A stretch of DNA of 64,000 bases, taken from the NCBI RefSeq assembly GCF_900699765.1, contig NZ_CAADHO010000002.1, forward strand, positions 620,001 to 684,000. Direction: 5' to 3'. Below the pieces are notes generated by a model, which worked only from the letters and a program-made list of their open reading frames with translations, was not told where the DNA came from and ran no database searches. The position numbers were made by a program, and so were the translations under genes. Shown piece by piece: positions 20,142-28,420 of the stretch; within the stretch, counting starts at the first letter, position 1, and each line of letters begins with the position of its first letter. Source of the stretch: Desulfoluna butyratoxydans (GTDB lineage Bacteria > Desulfobacterota > Desulfobacteria > Desulfobacterales > Desulfolunaceae).

Positions 20142-20879
20142 GGGGTCTCCTTTGATTCGATGCATAGAGAAAGGGACAAAAAACGTGCCTCCGGCGGCAA
20201 GGTGAGCCACCTTGAAAGCGGGTTGCAGCAGCGCTTTGTCCCTCGTTCCTCGGGTCAAATCACTGCGGCCTCTTTCATAAAAAGTGGGCATCTATTTTTT
20301 GCGCGAGTCCTTACACATGCAATGGCGGGCTGATTCGATCATGCCACGGGAAAGGCTGGGATGAAAAGGGGGAGCTGGCGAGTCGTTTGTTGTAACGGCA
20401 GGAGCATAGCGATTCCACGCCCGGTCACCGATGGTTATTAACGAATACCCATTGCGTTGTCTTTGTTTCTCCGGTGTTGGTTCATGGGAGGGTGAGAAAG
20501 GGGCGCATCCTCTTCCTCACACACCCGTGTTGATACAACCGGTGACGGTACGCCGGGGGTGACGCCTTCTTGGGTGCGTCATCGCTATGCCGCACCGGAG
20601 TGCGGCGCTCCCAAGCGTACCTTACTTTGTTTCAGTGCTTTATATTGTGGCTTTCATAATCCTACGGGCGCTTTTTTTACGTAGAGCCCGTGAAAAAATA
20701 CAATATACAAAAGCGATACCTACGGCTGTTCTGCGGTGGATAAACGAACAAACAGGCCTTAACTGAATTCGTTTTAAAGGCGGATGTGATTTGCCCCGAG
20801 GAACGAGGGGCAAAACGCATCCGCAATCTGCTTTCGAGGTGGCTCACCTCGCCGCCGGAGGCAGGCTTTTGGTATTTCC
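20142..20879. repeat. Long non-coding gap with two B modules
   Basis: B modules lie at about 20191-20280 and, in reverse orientation, about 20770-20867. Each has the GCCTCCGGCGG end and a hairpin around CCCTCGTTCCTCGGG. The 480 bp between them hold several imperfect inverted repeats, for example around CCGCACCGGAGTGCGG near 20590-20620, and a short AT-rich stretch near 20640-20710. I see no gene, tRNA or terminator with a clear T-run. Confidence 0.6.
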
Positions 20880-21872
20880 TTACACTGCCTTGGCTTCACC
20901 CTGCATCTGGTCTGCCATGACCTGTTCGGCCAGGTGGCAGGCCACGAAGTGTCCGGGGGACACCTCGTTGAGGGCCGGGGTTTCGCTGGTGCAGGCGCCG
21001 ATTTTCTCGTAGTAGCAGCGGCCCGCAAAGCGGCAACCCGGGGGCGGGTTGATGGGGCTGGGCACGTCGCCTTCGAGGATGATCCGTTCCCGGTCGAGGT
21101 TGGGCTTGGGAATGGTGATGGCGGACAGAAGTGCCTTGGTGTAGGCGTGGACCGGTGCGTTGAAAATGGTCTTGTAGTCGGCCATCTCCACGATGCGGCC
21201 CAGGTACATCACGGCGATGCGATCAGAGACGTGATGGACCACGGAGAGGTCGTGGGAGATGAAGAGATAGGTGAGGCCCATCTCTTTCTGGAGGGTGTCC
21301 AGAAGGTTGAGGACCTGGGCCTGGATGCAGACGTCCAGGGCGGACACGGGCTCGTCCAGGACGAGGAACTCGGGGTTCAGGGCCAGGGCCCGTGCGATGC
21401 CCACGCGCTGGCGGCGTCCGCCGTCAAGCTCGTGGGGGTAGGCGTTGGCAAGCCGGGATCCCAGGCCCACGATGTCCATGAGCTCACGCACGCGCTGGGT
21501 GCGGTCTGCGCTGGAGCCGAGGCCTTTGACGTCTAAGGGTTCGGAGATGATCTCCGAGACGGACAGGCGCGGGTTGAGGCTGGAGTAGGGGTCCTGGAAG
21601 ACCATCTGCATCTTGGCGCGCATGGCCTTCATCTCTTTTTTGGGCAGGGGCAAAATGTCGCTGCCGTTAAAGAGGACTTCCCCGGAGGAGGGCTCCAGGA
21701 GCCGGATGACGGCCCGGCCCGTGGTGGACTTGCCGCAGCCCGACTCGCCCACGAGTCCTAAGGTTTCCCCTTTGTTGATGTCGAAGGTGACATCGTCCAC
21801 GGCGTGGAGGGGCCCTTTTTTGGTGTCAAAGTACTTTTTCAGGTTGTTGACCTGGATAAACGGGGCGCTCAT
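20880..21872 (-). CDS. Oligopeptide/dipeptide ABC transporter ATPase (DppF/OppF type)
   Basis: 330 aa. One of two ATPase subunits that power peptide import. Walker A GLVGESGCGKST (about 40), Q-loop MVFQDPYSSLNPR, Walker B LVLDEPVSALD and H-loop FISHDLSVV are intact. The ABC signature reads DGGRRQRVGIARAL, a variant of LSGGQ. The C-terminal oligopeptide-transporter extension carries cysteines (CRFAGRCYYEKIGACTSETP), which bind an Fe-S cluster or metal in some family members. It overlaps the upstream ATPase gene by 4 bp (ATGA), which indicates translational coupling. Confidence 0.93.
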   Translation of the reverse strand: MSAPFIQVNNLKKYFDTKKGPLHAVDDVTFDINKGETLGLVGESGCGKSTTGRAVIRLLEPSSGEVLFNGSDILPLPKKEMKAMRAKMQMVFQDPYSSLNPRLSVSEIISEPLDVKGLGSSADRTQRVRELMDIVGLGSRLANAYPHELDGGRRQRVGIARALALNPEFLVLDEPVSALDVCIQAQVLNLLDTLQKEMGLTYLFISHDLSVVHHVSDRIAVMYLGRIVEMADYKTIFNAPVHAYTKALLSAITIPKPNLDRERIILEGDVPSPINPPPGCRFAGRCYYEKIGACTSETPALNEVSPGHFVACHLAEQVMADQMQGEAKAV

Positions 21873-22843
21873 GCGTCACCTCCTTCCAGGAAGCAGGCCA
21901 CCATGTGGCCGTCTTCGCGGACGACGGGTTGCGGGGTCTCGGTGCTGCAGCGGGGCATGGCCTTGTCGCACCGGGGGTGAAAGGGGCACCCTTTGGGCAT
22001 GTCCGTGGGATCCGGGGGAAGGCCCGGGATCACGGCGAGGCTCTCGCGCTCCTCTTCTACGTTGGGGATGGAGGCAAACAGCCCTTGTGTGTAGGGGTGG
22101 CTGGGGTCGGCGTAGAGCAGTTCGGTGGTGGCCTCTTCCACGATGCGGCCTGCATACATGATGGCCACTCGGTCGCAGGTTTCGGCAACAATGCCCAGGT
22201 CGTGGGTGATCATGATCATGGCGGTGTCGAATTTTTTCTTCAGGGCCTTCATGAGTTCCAGGACCTGGGCCTGGATGGTGACGTCCAGGGCCGTGGTGGG
22301 CTCGTCGGCGATGAGCAGGGCCGGGTTGCAGGCCAGGGCAATGGCGATGATGACCCGCTGCTTCATGCCCCCGCTGAACTGGTGGGGGTACTCCCCTGCG
22401 CGATCGGGCTGGATGCCCACGGTCTCCAGCATGGCAAGGGCCCTTTTGAGGGCCTCTTCCTTGGAGACCTTGTTGTGCAGGGCGATCATCTCAGCCACCT
22501 GTTCATCTACGGGGATGATGGGGTTCAGGGAGGTCATGGGGTCCTGGAAGATCATGGCGATCTTGCCGCCCCGGATTTTGCGCATGTCGGCTTCGGAGGT
22601 CTTGGTGAGGTCCTGGCCTTCAAAGAGGATCTCCCCTCCGGTGATGCGGCCTGGAGGGTCGGCAATGAGCTGCATGACGGACAGGGCCATGGTGGTCTTG
22701 CCTGCGCCGGTCTCCCCCACGAGCCCCAAGGTTTCGCCCTTGTCGATGGAAAGGTGAAAGTCCGAAATGGCTTTCACCGCGCCGTTGTCGGTGCTGTACC
22801 GGACGCTTAAGTCCCGGATGGATAGCAAAGGTGTGTCGGACAT
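21869..22843 (-). CDS. Oligopeptide/dipeptide ABC transporter ATPase (DppD/OppD type)
   Basis: 324 aa from the ATG at 22843, which has GGAG about 10 nt upstream; a TTG 15 nt earlier is possible but lies in the ribosome site. Walker A is GLVGETGAGKTT, Q-loop MIFQDPMTSLNP, signature FSGGMKQRVIIA, Walker B LLIADEPTTALD and switch His MITHDLGIV. The C-terminal extension has the expected cysteines (CPFHPRCDKAMPRCSTETP). It pairs with the downstream ATPase as the heterodimeric motor of the transporter encoded here. Confidence 0.93.
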   Translation of the reverse strand: MSDTPLLSIRDLSVRYSTDNGAVKAISDFHLSIDKGETLGLVGETGAGKTTMALSVMQLIADPPGRITGGEILFEGQDLTKTSEADMRKIRGGKIAMIFQDPMTSLNPIIPVDEQVAEMIALHNKVSKEEALKRALAMLETVGIQPDRAGEYPHQFSGGMKQRVIIAIALACNPALLIADEPTTALDVTIQAQVLELMKALKKKFDTAMIMITHDLGIVAETCDRVAIMYAGRIVEEATTELLYADPSHPYTQGLFASIPNVEEERESLAVIPGLPPDPTDMPKGCPFHPRCDKAMPRCSTETPQPVVREDGHMVACFLEGGDA

Positions 22844-22877
22844 ATATCGTGACTCCAAATCAGAGCTGGTTTCAAAC

Positions 22878-23732
22878 TTAGTTCTTGAGCTTCGGGTCCA
22901 GGGCGTCCCTGAGGCCGTCGCCCAGGAAGTTGAGGCCCAGGATGGTGATCATGATGGCCAGGCCGGGGAAGACGGTCATGTAGGGGTAGTCCCGGATGAA
23001 CTCGCGTCCGCCGGAGAGCATGGCGCCCCACTCGGGGGTGGGGGGCTCCAGGCCGAGGCCGATGAAGCTTAAGCCCGCTGCAATGAGAATGGCAAAGGCC
23101 ACGCCCAGGGTGGCCTGGACAATGATGGGTGCCATGCAGTTGGGCAGGATGTGGCGACAGATGATGCGCAGGTCGCTGGATCCTACGGAGACGGCGGCTT
23201 CCACGAACTCCTGGTCCCTTATGGAGAGGACCGAAGCCCGGACAAGGCGGGCGTACTGCGGGATGGCGGCAATGCCCACGGCCAGCATGAGGTTTAAGAG
23301 GCCCGGCCCCAGGGACGCGGCCACGGAGATGGCCAAAAGCAGCTGGGGAATGGAGAGCAGGATGTCCATGAGGCGCATGAGGATGTTGTCGGTGCGGCCT
23401 CCGTAGTATCCGGCCACGGCGCCGATGAAGCCACCGGCCATGACCGAGAAGCCCACGGCCACGAAGCCCACCTGCAGGGAGATGCGGCTGCCGTAGATGA
23501 TGCGGCTGAAGATGTCCCGTCCAAACTCATCGGTACCGAACCAGTGGGCGGAAGAAGGCCCTTCCAGGGTGGCGAAGAGGTCCTGTTCGTCAAAGGGAAA
23601 GGGGGCGATGACATTGGCAAAGAGGGCCGTGAGCAGCAGGGCAAAGAGGATGAAAAGGCCCATCATGGCCATGCGGTTTTTTTTGAGGCGGCCGAAGACC
23701 TGGCCCCAGAGAGAATTTTTCTTGGTCTGCAC
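22878..23732 (-). CDS. ABC transporter inner-membrane permease (DppC/OppC type)
   Basis: 284 aa, GTG start with AAAGGAG upstream. It has an N-terminal OppC_N segment with one transmembrane helix (MMGLFILFALLLTALFANVIAPF), then five more hydrophobic helices. The EAA loop that docks on the ATPase is visible as EAAVSVGSSDLRIICRHILPN. FGTDEFGRDIFSRIIYG is characteristic of the DppC/OppC branch. It lies 10 bp after dppB and 34 bp before dppD, consistent with one operon. Confidence 0.93.
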   Translation of the reverse strand: MQTKKNSLWGQVFGRLKKNRMAMMGLFILFALLLTALFANVIAPFPFDEQDLFATLEGPSSAHWFGTDEFGRDIFSRIIYGSRISLQVGFVAVGFSVMAGGFIGAVAGYYGGRTDNILMRLMDILLSIPQLLLAISVAASLGPGLLNLMLAVGIAAIPQYARLVRASVLSIRDQEFVEAAVSVGSSDLRIICRHILPNCMAPIIVQATLGVAFAILIAAGLSFIGLGLEPPTPEWGAMLSGGREFIRDYPYMTVFPGLAIMITILGLNFLGDGLRDALDPKLKN

Positions 23733-23742
23733 GGAGGCTCCT

Positions 23743-24672
23743 TTACGTGTACTGGGATTTGATGCGGGGGTCGAGCCAGGCGTAGAGCAGGTCCACTCCC
23801 AGGTTCACCAGGCAGAAGGCCAGGGCAATGAAGAGAACGCCTCCCTGGACCATGGGGTAATCCCTCATTTCAATGGAGCTCACCATGAGGCGTCCCAGCC
23901 CCGGGATGGAGAAGATGATCTCGGTTAAGACCGCACCGCCCAGGAGGATGCCGAACTGGATGCCGGCGATGGTGACCACGGGAACCAGGGCGTTGGGCAG
24001 GGCGTGCTTGCGGATCACCACGCTCTCTTTCTGGCCCTTGGAGCGGGCCGTACGGATGTAGTCCTGGCGAACCACTTCCAGCATGCTGGAGCGGGTCATG
24101 CGGGTGATGATGGCAACACTCTGGAGGCCCAGGGTCACGGCGGGCATGATCATGGCGGCAAGGGAGTCAAAACCCGATGGCGGCAGCCAGGCGAGTTTAA
24201 CCGTAAAAAGCAGGATCAAAAGCAGGCCCAGCCAGAACACCGGCATGGAGATGCCGATGAGGGCAAAGAGGGTGACGATGTTGTCGAAGATGGAGTATTG
24301 CTTCACGGCCGTGACAATGCCGCAGGGGATCCCCACCAGAAGGGCGATGCCCATGGCAAGGGCCGAGAGCTTCAAGGTGATGGGAAAGGCCGTCATCAGC
24401 TCGTCCCATACGGGGCGCTTGGTGATGTAGGAGCGGCCGATGTCCCCGTGCACCACGGCTTTGTAGACATAGCGTCCGAATTGAAAGAGAAAGGGGTCGT
24501 CAAGGCCCATCTCCGCCCTCAGGTTGTCCACATCCTCCTGGGGCGCCTGCTCCCCCAACACCATACGGGCCGGATCGCCGGGCGTGACGTACATCATGAC
24601 AAAAACAATAAAGACAACGCCAAGGATCACGGGGATCAGCATGGCGCATCGTCTCAGAATATAGCCGAGCAA
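23743..24672 (-). CDS. ABC transporter inner-membrane permease (DppB/OppB type)
   Basis: 309 aa, TTG start with AGGAGG about 5 nt upstream. It has six hydrophobic segments, MYVTPGDPA after the first helix (a hallmark of DppB/OppB/NikB), and an EAA-type loop (DYIRTARSKGQKESVVIRKHALPNAL). The gene begins 487 bp after the stop codon of the binding-protein gene. That gap contains a transposon-derived repeat, so permease expression may depend on read-through or a second promoter. Confidence 0.93.
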   Translation of the reverse strand: MLGYILRRCAMLIPVILGVVFIVFVMMYVTPGDPARMVLGEQAPQEDVDNLRAEMGLDDPFLFQFGRYVYKAVVHGDIGRSYITKRPVWDELMTAFPITLKLSALAMGIALLVGIPCGIVTAVKQYSIFDNIVTLFALIGISMPVFWLGLLLILLFTVKLAWLPPSGFDSLAAMIMPAVTLGLQSVAIITRMTRSSMLEVVRQDYIRTARSKGQKESVVIRKHALPNALVPVVTIAGIQFGILLGGAVLTEIIFSIPGLGRLMVSSIEMRDYPMVQGGVLFIALAFCLVNLGVDLLYAWLDPRIKSQYT

Positions 24673-24698
24673 TTCGACCTCCTTCGTTTAAAAAAAAC

Positions 24699-24833
24699 GC
24701 CTCCGGCGGGTCGCTTTTTTGAAAAAAAGCTCCGCAAAAAACTTTTGGTTGCCGCCTTGCTTTTCCCTATCGTTCATCAGGGAAAAGCAAGGCGGCCCTC
24801 CAAAGTGACTCTTCAGAGGGCCTTTTTCTGAAA
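24699..24833. repeat. D-module repeat and hairpins upstream of dppB
   Basis: GCCTCCGGCGGGTCGCTTTTTT, an AAAAAAGCTCCGCAAAAAAC stretch, and then a large hairpin (GCCGCCTTGCTTTTCCCT with AGGGAAAAGCAAGGCGGC). A reverse copy of the first part lies at 63615-63662 beside the carboxyltransferase gene. It is transcribed within the transporter operon and could act as a partial terminator. Confidence 0.65.
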
Positions 24834-24838
24834 ATGGA

Positions 24839-25084
24839 CATGTTTCGTAACTATTCAGCTCAAAAAAAACAGCCTCCGGCGGCAAGGTGTGCCACCTTGA
24901 AAGCAGGTTGCGGACGCGTTTTGCCCCTCGTTCCTCGGGTCAAATCACATCCGCCTTTAAAGTAAAAATTCACTCAAAAAGATCTTTTAAAACCTGTTTG
25001 TTAAACCCGCCTTTAGAAAATCAGGCAAAAGTTTAGCCCCCGGCAGGGCCGCCGGAGGCATAAGCTGAATCGTTACCATGTTTC
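24839..25084. mobile_element. 230-bp MITE with TIRs and 8-bp target duplication
   Basis: The element spans 24847-25076. Its ends GTAACTATTCAGCT and AGCTGAATCGTTAC are inverted repeats (13 of 14). It is flanked by a perfect 8-bp direct repeat CATGTTTC (24839-24846 and 25077-25084). The interior is a B module followed by an A module. It has no coding capacity. An 8-bp duplication with ends beginning GTAA is characteristic of IS66-family elements, so it is probably mobilised by an IS66-type transposase encoded elsewhere. It sits between the binding-protein and permease genes of the transporter. Confidence 0.85.
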
Positions 25085-25159
25085 TTACAAAAAAGCGTGG
25101 GTGCAGCCTGGCACCACATGGTGTGCAAGCTGCACCCTGAAGAGCATGCTTCTTTCTGC

Positions 25160-26704
25160 TTACTTCTTCATTTTTACTTCGTAGAGGGCGTGGAAGCCGT
25201 AGGGGCTGGGGGTGAACCCTTCCAGGTAGTTCTGCATGCCGTAGGCGATCTTCTTGTTGGCCAGGAAGACCCAGGGCGCTTTTTCACGGAGCTTGTCCTG
25301 GATGTCGAAGTAGAGGGCCTTACGCTCGGCACCGTCGGGGGTGATGCGGGCCTTGTCCAGCAGGGCGTCCACCTCGGCATCGCCGAAGGCTGCAAAGTTG
25401 TTGCCGCCGATCTGCGATGAGTGGAAGGTGGGGAATACAGCCATGTCGGGGTCGGGGGTCTGGCAGGTCCAGCCCACGATGAAGAGCTCGTGCTTGTTGT
25501 CCTTCAGACCCTGGAGGTAGGCACCCCACTCCAGAACCTGGATCTTGACGGTGACGCCGATCTTTTTGAGCTGGGCCTGGATGATGGTGGCCATATCCAC
25601 GCGCACCTTCTTGGAGTTGGTCCAGAGGGTGGTGGTGAGGCCGTTGGGGTAACCGGCTTCGGCAAGGAGCTTTTTGGCCTTTTTGATGTCGGTCTTGGAG
25701 GGCTGAAGGTCGTTGTTGGAGTACTTGACGTTGGGGGCAATGGGGCCGTAAGCGGGGAAGGCGTTGCCGCGGAACACGGCTTTGACGCTGCCGGGGATGT
25801 TGATGGCAAGGGTCAGGGCCTGACGGAGCTTCTCATTGTCGTAAGGGGCCTTGCTGCAGTTGAAGCCCATGTAGGTGGTGGCGGTGTCCACCAGGGTGAG
25901 GAGCTCCAGGTTTTTGTTGGCCTTTACGCGGGAGACGTCCAGGGAAGAGACCTCAAAGGAGATGTCCACATCGCCGCTCTCCAGCTCGATGGTGCGGTTG
26001 GAGGCCTCGGGGATCACGCGCAGGACCATTTTGGGGAACTCAGGCTTGGTGCCGTGGTAGGCTTCGAAGCGCTCAAGCTCCATGCGGTCGCCTTTTTTCC
26101 AGGAGGCGAGCTTGTAGGGGCCGGTGCCCACGGGCTTGAAGCCGTAGTCGTCGCCGGCTGCTTCCACGGCTTTCTGGTTGAGGATGACACCGCCGCCGAA
26201 GTGGGTAAGGGCGGCCAGGAAGGAGCTCATGGCCTCCTTGGTCTTCACTTCAAAGGTGAGGTCATCGATTTTTTTGAAGCCTGCGGGATCGATGACACCC
26301 AGGATGTGGCGAACAGAAGCACCTCGTTCATAGGCGCGCTTCAGGCTGTAGAGGGCGTCGTCTGCGGTGAGGGTCTCGCCGTTATGGAATGTGACCCCTT
26401 TTTTCAGGGTAAAGCGATAGGTCTTTCCGTCAACGCGGTCGATTTTTTCGGCCAGGGAGGGAACCACGTTTCCTTCGGCGTCGATGGCCACCAGGGTCTC
26501 ATAGATCTGGCGCATGGCGTTGGACGAGGCCACGTCGTTGGTCATATAGGGGTCGAGGGTTTTTGCGTCGTAGGTGGTGGCGACAACAAGGGTATCGGGG
26601 TGCTTGGACGTACGGGCAAGGGCGTTGGGAGCTGCGACCATAAGGGCGAGCAGGGCCACCAGGCCGCCCTTGGCCAGACGGCTGAACGAGAGCGTTCGAT
26701 TCAT
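25160..26704 (-). CDS. Periplasmic peptide-binding protein of the ABC transporter (SBP family 5)
   Basis: 514 aa. It begins with a Sec signal peptide (basic MNRTLSFSRLAKGG, hydrophobic LVALLALMVAAPNALA, likely cleavage after ALA). The family-5 signature follows (VVPSLAEKIDRVDGKTYRFTLKKGVTFHNGETL, about residues 80-112), and the rest is the two-lobe DppA/OppA/NikA fold. It binds peptides or related solutes and delivers them to the DppB-C permease. GGAGG lies before the ATG. It is the first gene of the transporter operon. Specificity cannot be told from the sequence: di- or oligopeptides are most likely, metal chelates possible. Confidence 0.92.
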   Translation of the reverse strand: MNRTLSFSRLAKGGLVALLALMVAAPNALARTSKHPDTLVVATTYDAKTLDPYMTNDVASSNAMRQIYETLVAIDAEGNVVPSLAEKIDRVDGKTYRFTLKKGVTFHNGETLTADDALYSLKRAYERGASVRHILGVIDPAGFKKIDDLTFEVKTKEAMSSFLAALTHFGGGVILNQKAVEAAGDDYGFKPVGTGPYKLASWKKGDRMELERFEAYHGTKPEFPKMVLRVIPEASNRTIELESGDVDISFEVSSLDVSRVKANKNLELLTLVDTATTYMGFNCSKAPYDNEKLRQALTLAINIPGSVKAVFRGNAFPAYGPIAPNVKYSNNDLQPSKTDIKKAKKLLAEAGYPNGLTTTLWTNSKKVRVDMATIIQAQLKKIGVTVKIQVLEWGAYLQGLKDNKHELFIVGWTCQTPDPDMAVFPTFHSSQIGGNNFAAFGDAEVDALLDKARITPDGAERKALYFDIQDKLREKAPWVFLANKKIAYGMQNYLEGFTPSPYGFHALYEVKMKK

Positions 26705-26742
26705 TGAAAAACCTCCAGTGATTATAAAAAATAAGATGAACT

Positions 26743-26773
26743 TTGATTCTCATTAATAGGTAGGCCCTGTCAA
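26743..26773 (-). promoter_or_regulatory. Sigma-70 promoter of the peptide transporter
   Basis: On the minus strand a perfect -35 TTGACA (26773-26768), a 16-nt spacer and GAGAAT as -10 lie about 45 bp before the binding-protein start codon. The -10 lies in TTAATGAGAATCAA, which partly resembles one half of a Fur box. Metal regulation is only a possibility. Confidence 0.5.
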
Positions 26774-26858
26774 TTTTTTTGTCTGATTTTACGCCCATGG
26801 AATTTTGGTAAAAAGGACTTAATTTGACTTATAAAATAATGCCCTTTGATGATTTTGC

Positions 26859-26890
26859 CCGGTATATCGGAATGTTGTCCGATATACCGG
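26859..26890. promoter_or_regulatory. Perfect 13-bp inverted repeat
   Basis: CCGGTATATCGGA, loop ATGTTG, TCCGATATACCGG. It has no T-run on either side, so it does not look like a terminator. It lies 86 bp upstream of the transporter -35, in the gap shared with the Dabb gene. It could be an operator for either gene or an RNA hairpin. Confidence 0.5.
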
Positions 26891-26919
26891 AAAGTCCATT
26901 AAGAAAGAGACCTCCCCGT

Positions 26920-27197
26920 GGAGGAAAGGGGCGCTTCGCTCCCTTTTTTCAGGGCGACGCCATTTTTAAATATTAGGCAATAGGGGATGTATCAAGGGGT
27001 TGTGTGGTGCCTGGGTGTACCTGCAGGGGGTATATTAAGCGTGAAAATGGGCTGACAGGTTGCATGGTGGCTGGTACACTTTCCCCCGATGGGCGCTGCG
27101 GTGCAGTGGCCGGATCAGGGAGTGCCAGGAGAGACGGGGGGATGGGCAACCACGACCCCGGCCGTGGCGTCGGGACAACATCAATAAGGAGGATCAG
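26920..27197. other. Intergenic leader of the Dabb gene
   Basis: Two short hairpins lie at the left (CCTCC-CCGT-GGAGG, and GGGGCG/CGCTCCC followed by six T at about 26928-26950). The second would suit termination of rightward transcription. The remaining 240 bp hold no gene that I can support; a short open frame continues upstream of the Dabb start but lacks a ribosome site. Confidence 0.45.
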
Positions 27198-27500
27198 ATG
27201 ATCAAGCATGTCGTCGCATTTCGAATGAACAAGGAACTGAGCGCAGAGGACAAAAACGACGCGATGCATAAAATGAAAACCCTTCTGGAGGCCCTTCCTC
27301 CGAAGATTGCCGAGCTGGAGACCGTGGAGGTGGGCATCAACTTCAACCCCACGGAAGCGGCTTTTGACGTGGTTCTCACCACTACCCATGTCAGCAAAGA
27401 TGCCCTGAGCGTCTACGCGGGTCACCCCGAGCACCTGGAGGTCCTGGCCTATATCCGGTCCGTCATCTCCGACAGGGTGGTGGTGGATTACGAAAGCTGA
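27198..27500 (+). CDS. Dabb (stress-responsive A/B-barrel) domain protein
   Basis: 100 aa from the ATG at 27198, which follows AAGGAGG by 5 nt. The whole protein is one dimeric alpha/beta-barrel Dabb domain. It opens with IKHVVAFRM, the typical first strand with a conserved His, and ends with the AGHPEHLEVLAYIRSVISDRVVVDYE segment usual in this family. Dabb proteins range from plant stress proteins to small bacterial enzymes or cofactor-binding proteins, so the precise role is open. It is monocistronic with a strong terminator. Confidence 0.9.
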   Translation: MIKHVVAFRMNKELSAEDKNDAMHKMKTLLEALPPKIAELETVEVGINFNPTEAAFDVVLTTTHVSKDALSVYAGHPEHLEVLAYIRSVISDRVVVDYES

Positions 27501-27534
27501 ATCCATCCTCGCCCTTCATCGGTCGCTTTTGTAA

Positions 27535-27581
27535 AACAGGCCGTGCTTGATCCTGCCGGATCGATCACGGCCTGTTTTTTT
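27535..27581 (+). terminator. Rho-independent terminator after the Dabb gene
   Basis: An 11-bp stem AACAGGCCGTG / CACGGCCTGTT, with a smaller GATCC/GGATC helix in the loop, is followed by a run of T. Confidence 0.9.
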
Positions 27582-27990
27582 CCGGGAGGGCGGATGAAAG
27601 AATGGCAGGTGACCGACGGGGTGGGTGCCGGTGACATGGGGAGCGTTCCTGCTAAAGTCAGGGTTGTCATGGGTCGATGAGATACGTATCAACCTGGATG
27701 TAGCGCGCCTGTTAAGGGGCGTTCGGGCAAGGGGGCGGCCTGGGTGCGTAATAGCCTGTCGATTTTAGAAAAAAGTGGCTTGATTCGGAAAAAAACGGTC
27801 TTATATTTGTTGGTATCAGATTTTAGGAATACCCTTTCCACTCTTTCGTTGTTTCCGTCTTATTCGCTTTTCCCGAAGAACCCCCTGGTTCGACAATTCA
27901 GGTTTCTTTGTCTGGTGTGTCAGTGTTGGGAGGATACAAGCCCTTCCGTTTTATTGACGGGCGTTAGCCTGAAGCATCGCAGGTGTGGTA
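27582..27990. other. Intergenic region without recognised features
   Basis: About 400 bp of lower GC in its second half. I see no repeat module, terminator or supported gene. An AT-rich stretch (about 27765-27860) may carry the promoter of the following lipoprotein gene, but no clear -35/-10 pair stands out. Confidence 0.4.
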
Positions 27991-28380
27991 GTGAAGTTTT
28001 TTTTGGCCGCTTTGTCGGCATTTGTGGTAAGTGCGTGTGCCACGACATCGGAGTGGAAAGTAGATCCGGTGGCTGTGGAAAGAGACGTGTCCAAAACCCT
28101 CCAGCTTTATCCCTCCCAGACAGACTACAGTATCCTGATCGTTCCGGACAGAGAGGCCGTGTCCAAGGAGCACAACCGCATATTCGGACGCCCCACGAAC
28201 GTGCCGGCCTTTTATGCTGCCGTGGAGAACCTCATCGTGATCCCCATGGAGTGTGAGATCCGCATCCTGCGCCATGAAATCGGCCATGCCGTGGTGAGGG
28301 CCTACTTCAACGAGCCGATCCCCAGCTGGCTCCACGAGGAGCTTGCCCGGAAAGCGGAATCACCTGCTCCGGAGTCGTGA
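27991..28380 (+). CDS. Small lipoprotein with a HEIGH metalloprotease-like motif
   Basis: 129 aa from a GTG at 27991 (GCAGG six nt upstream); an in-frame GTG two codons earlier is possible. The N-terminus is a lipoprotein signal, KFFLAALSAFVVSAC. The protein has ILRHEIGHAVV, an HExGH motif as in zinc peptidases, and near the C-terminus PSWLHEELA, a spacing seen in gluzincins where a downstream Glu is the third ligand. It is short for a peptidase (about 110 mature residues), so it may be a minimal zinc peptidase or a decayed one. No operon partner. Confidence 0.7.
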   Translation: MKFFLAALSAFVVSACATTSEWKVDPVAVERDVSKTLQLYPSQTDYSILIVPDREAVSKEHNRIFGRPTNVPAFYAAVENLIVIPMECEIRILRHEIGHAVVRAYFNEPIPSWLHEELARKAESPAPES

Positions 28381-28420
28381 GGGATAACGATCGCCACCTG
28401 CTCTTGTCGACAGTCTGGGC

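Noticed and set aside
20142..20291. Extended peptidase T start
   Set aside because: The upstream 50 codons lie in a B-module repeat. The ATG at 20141 has a proper ribosome site and the family N-terminus.
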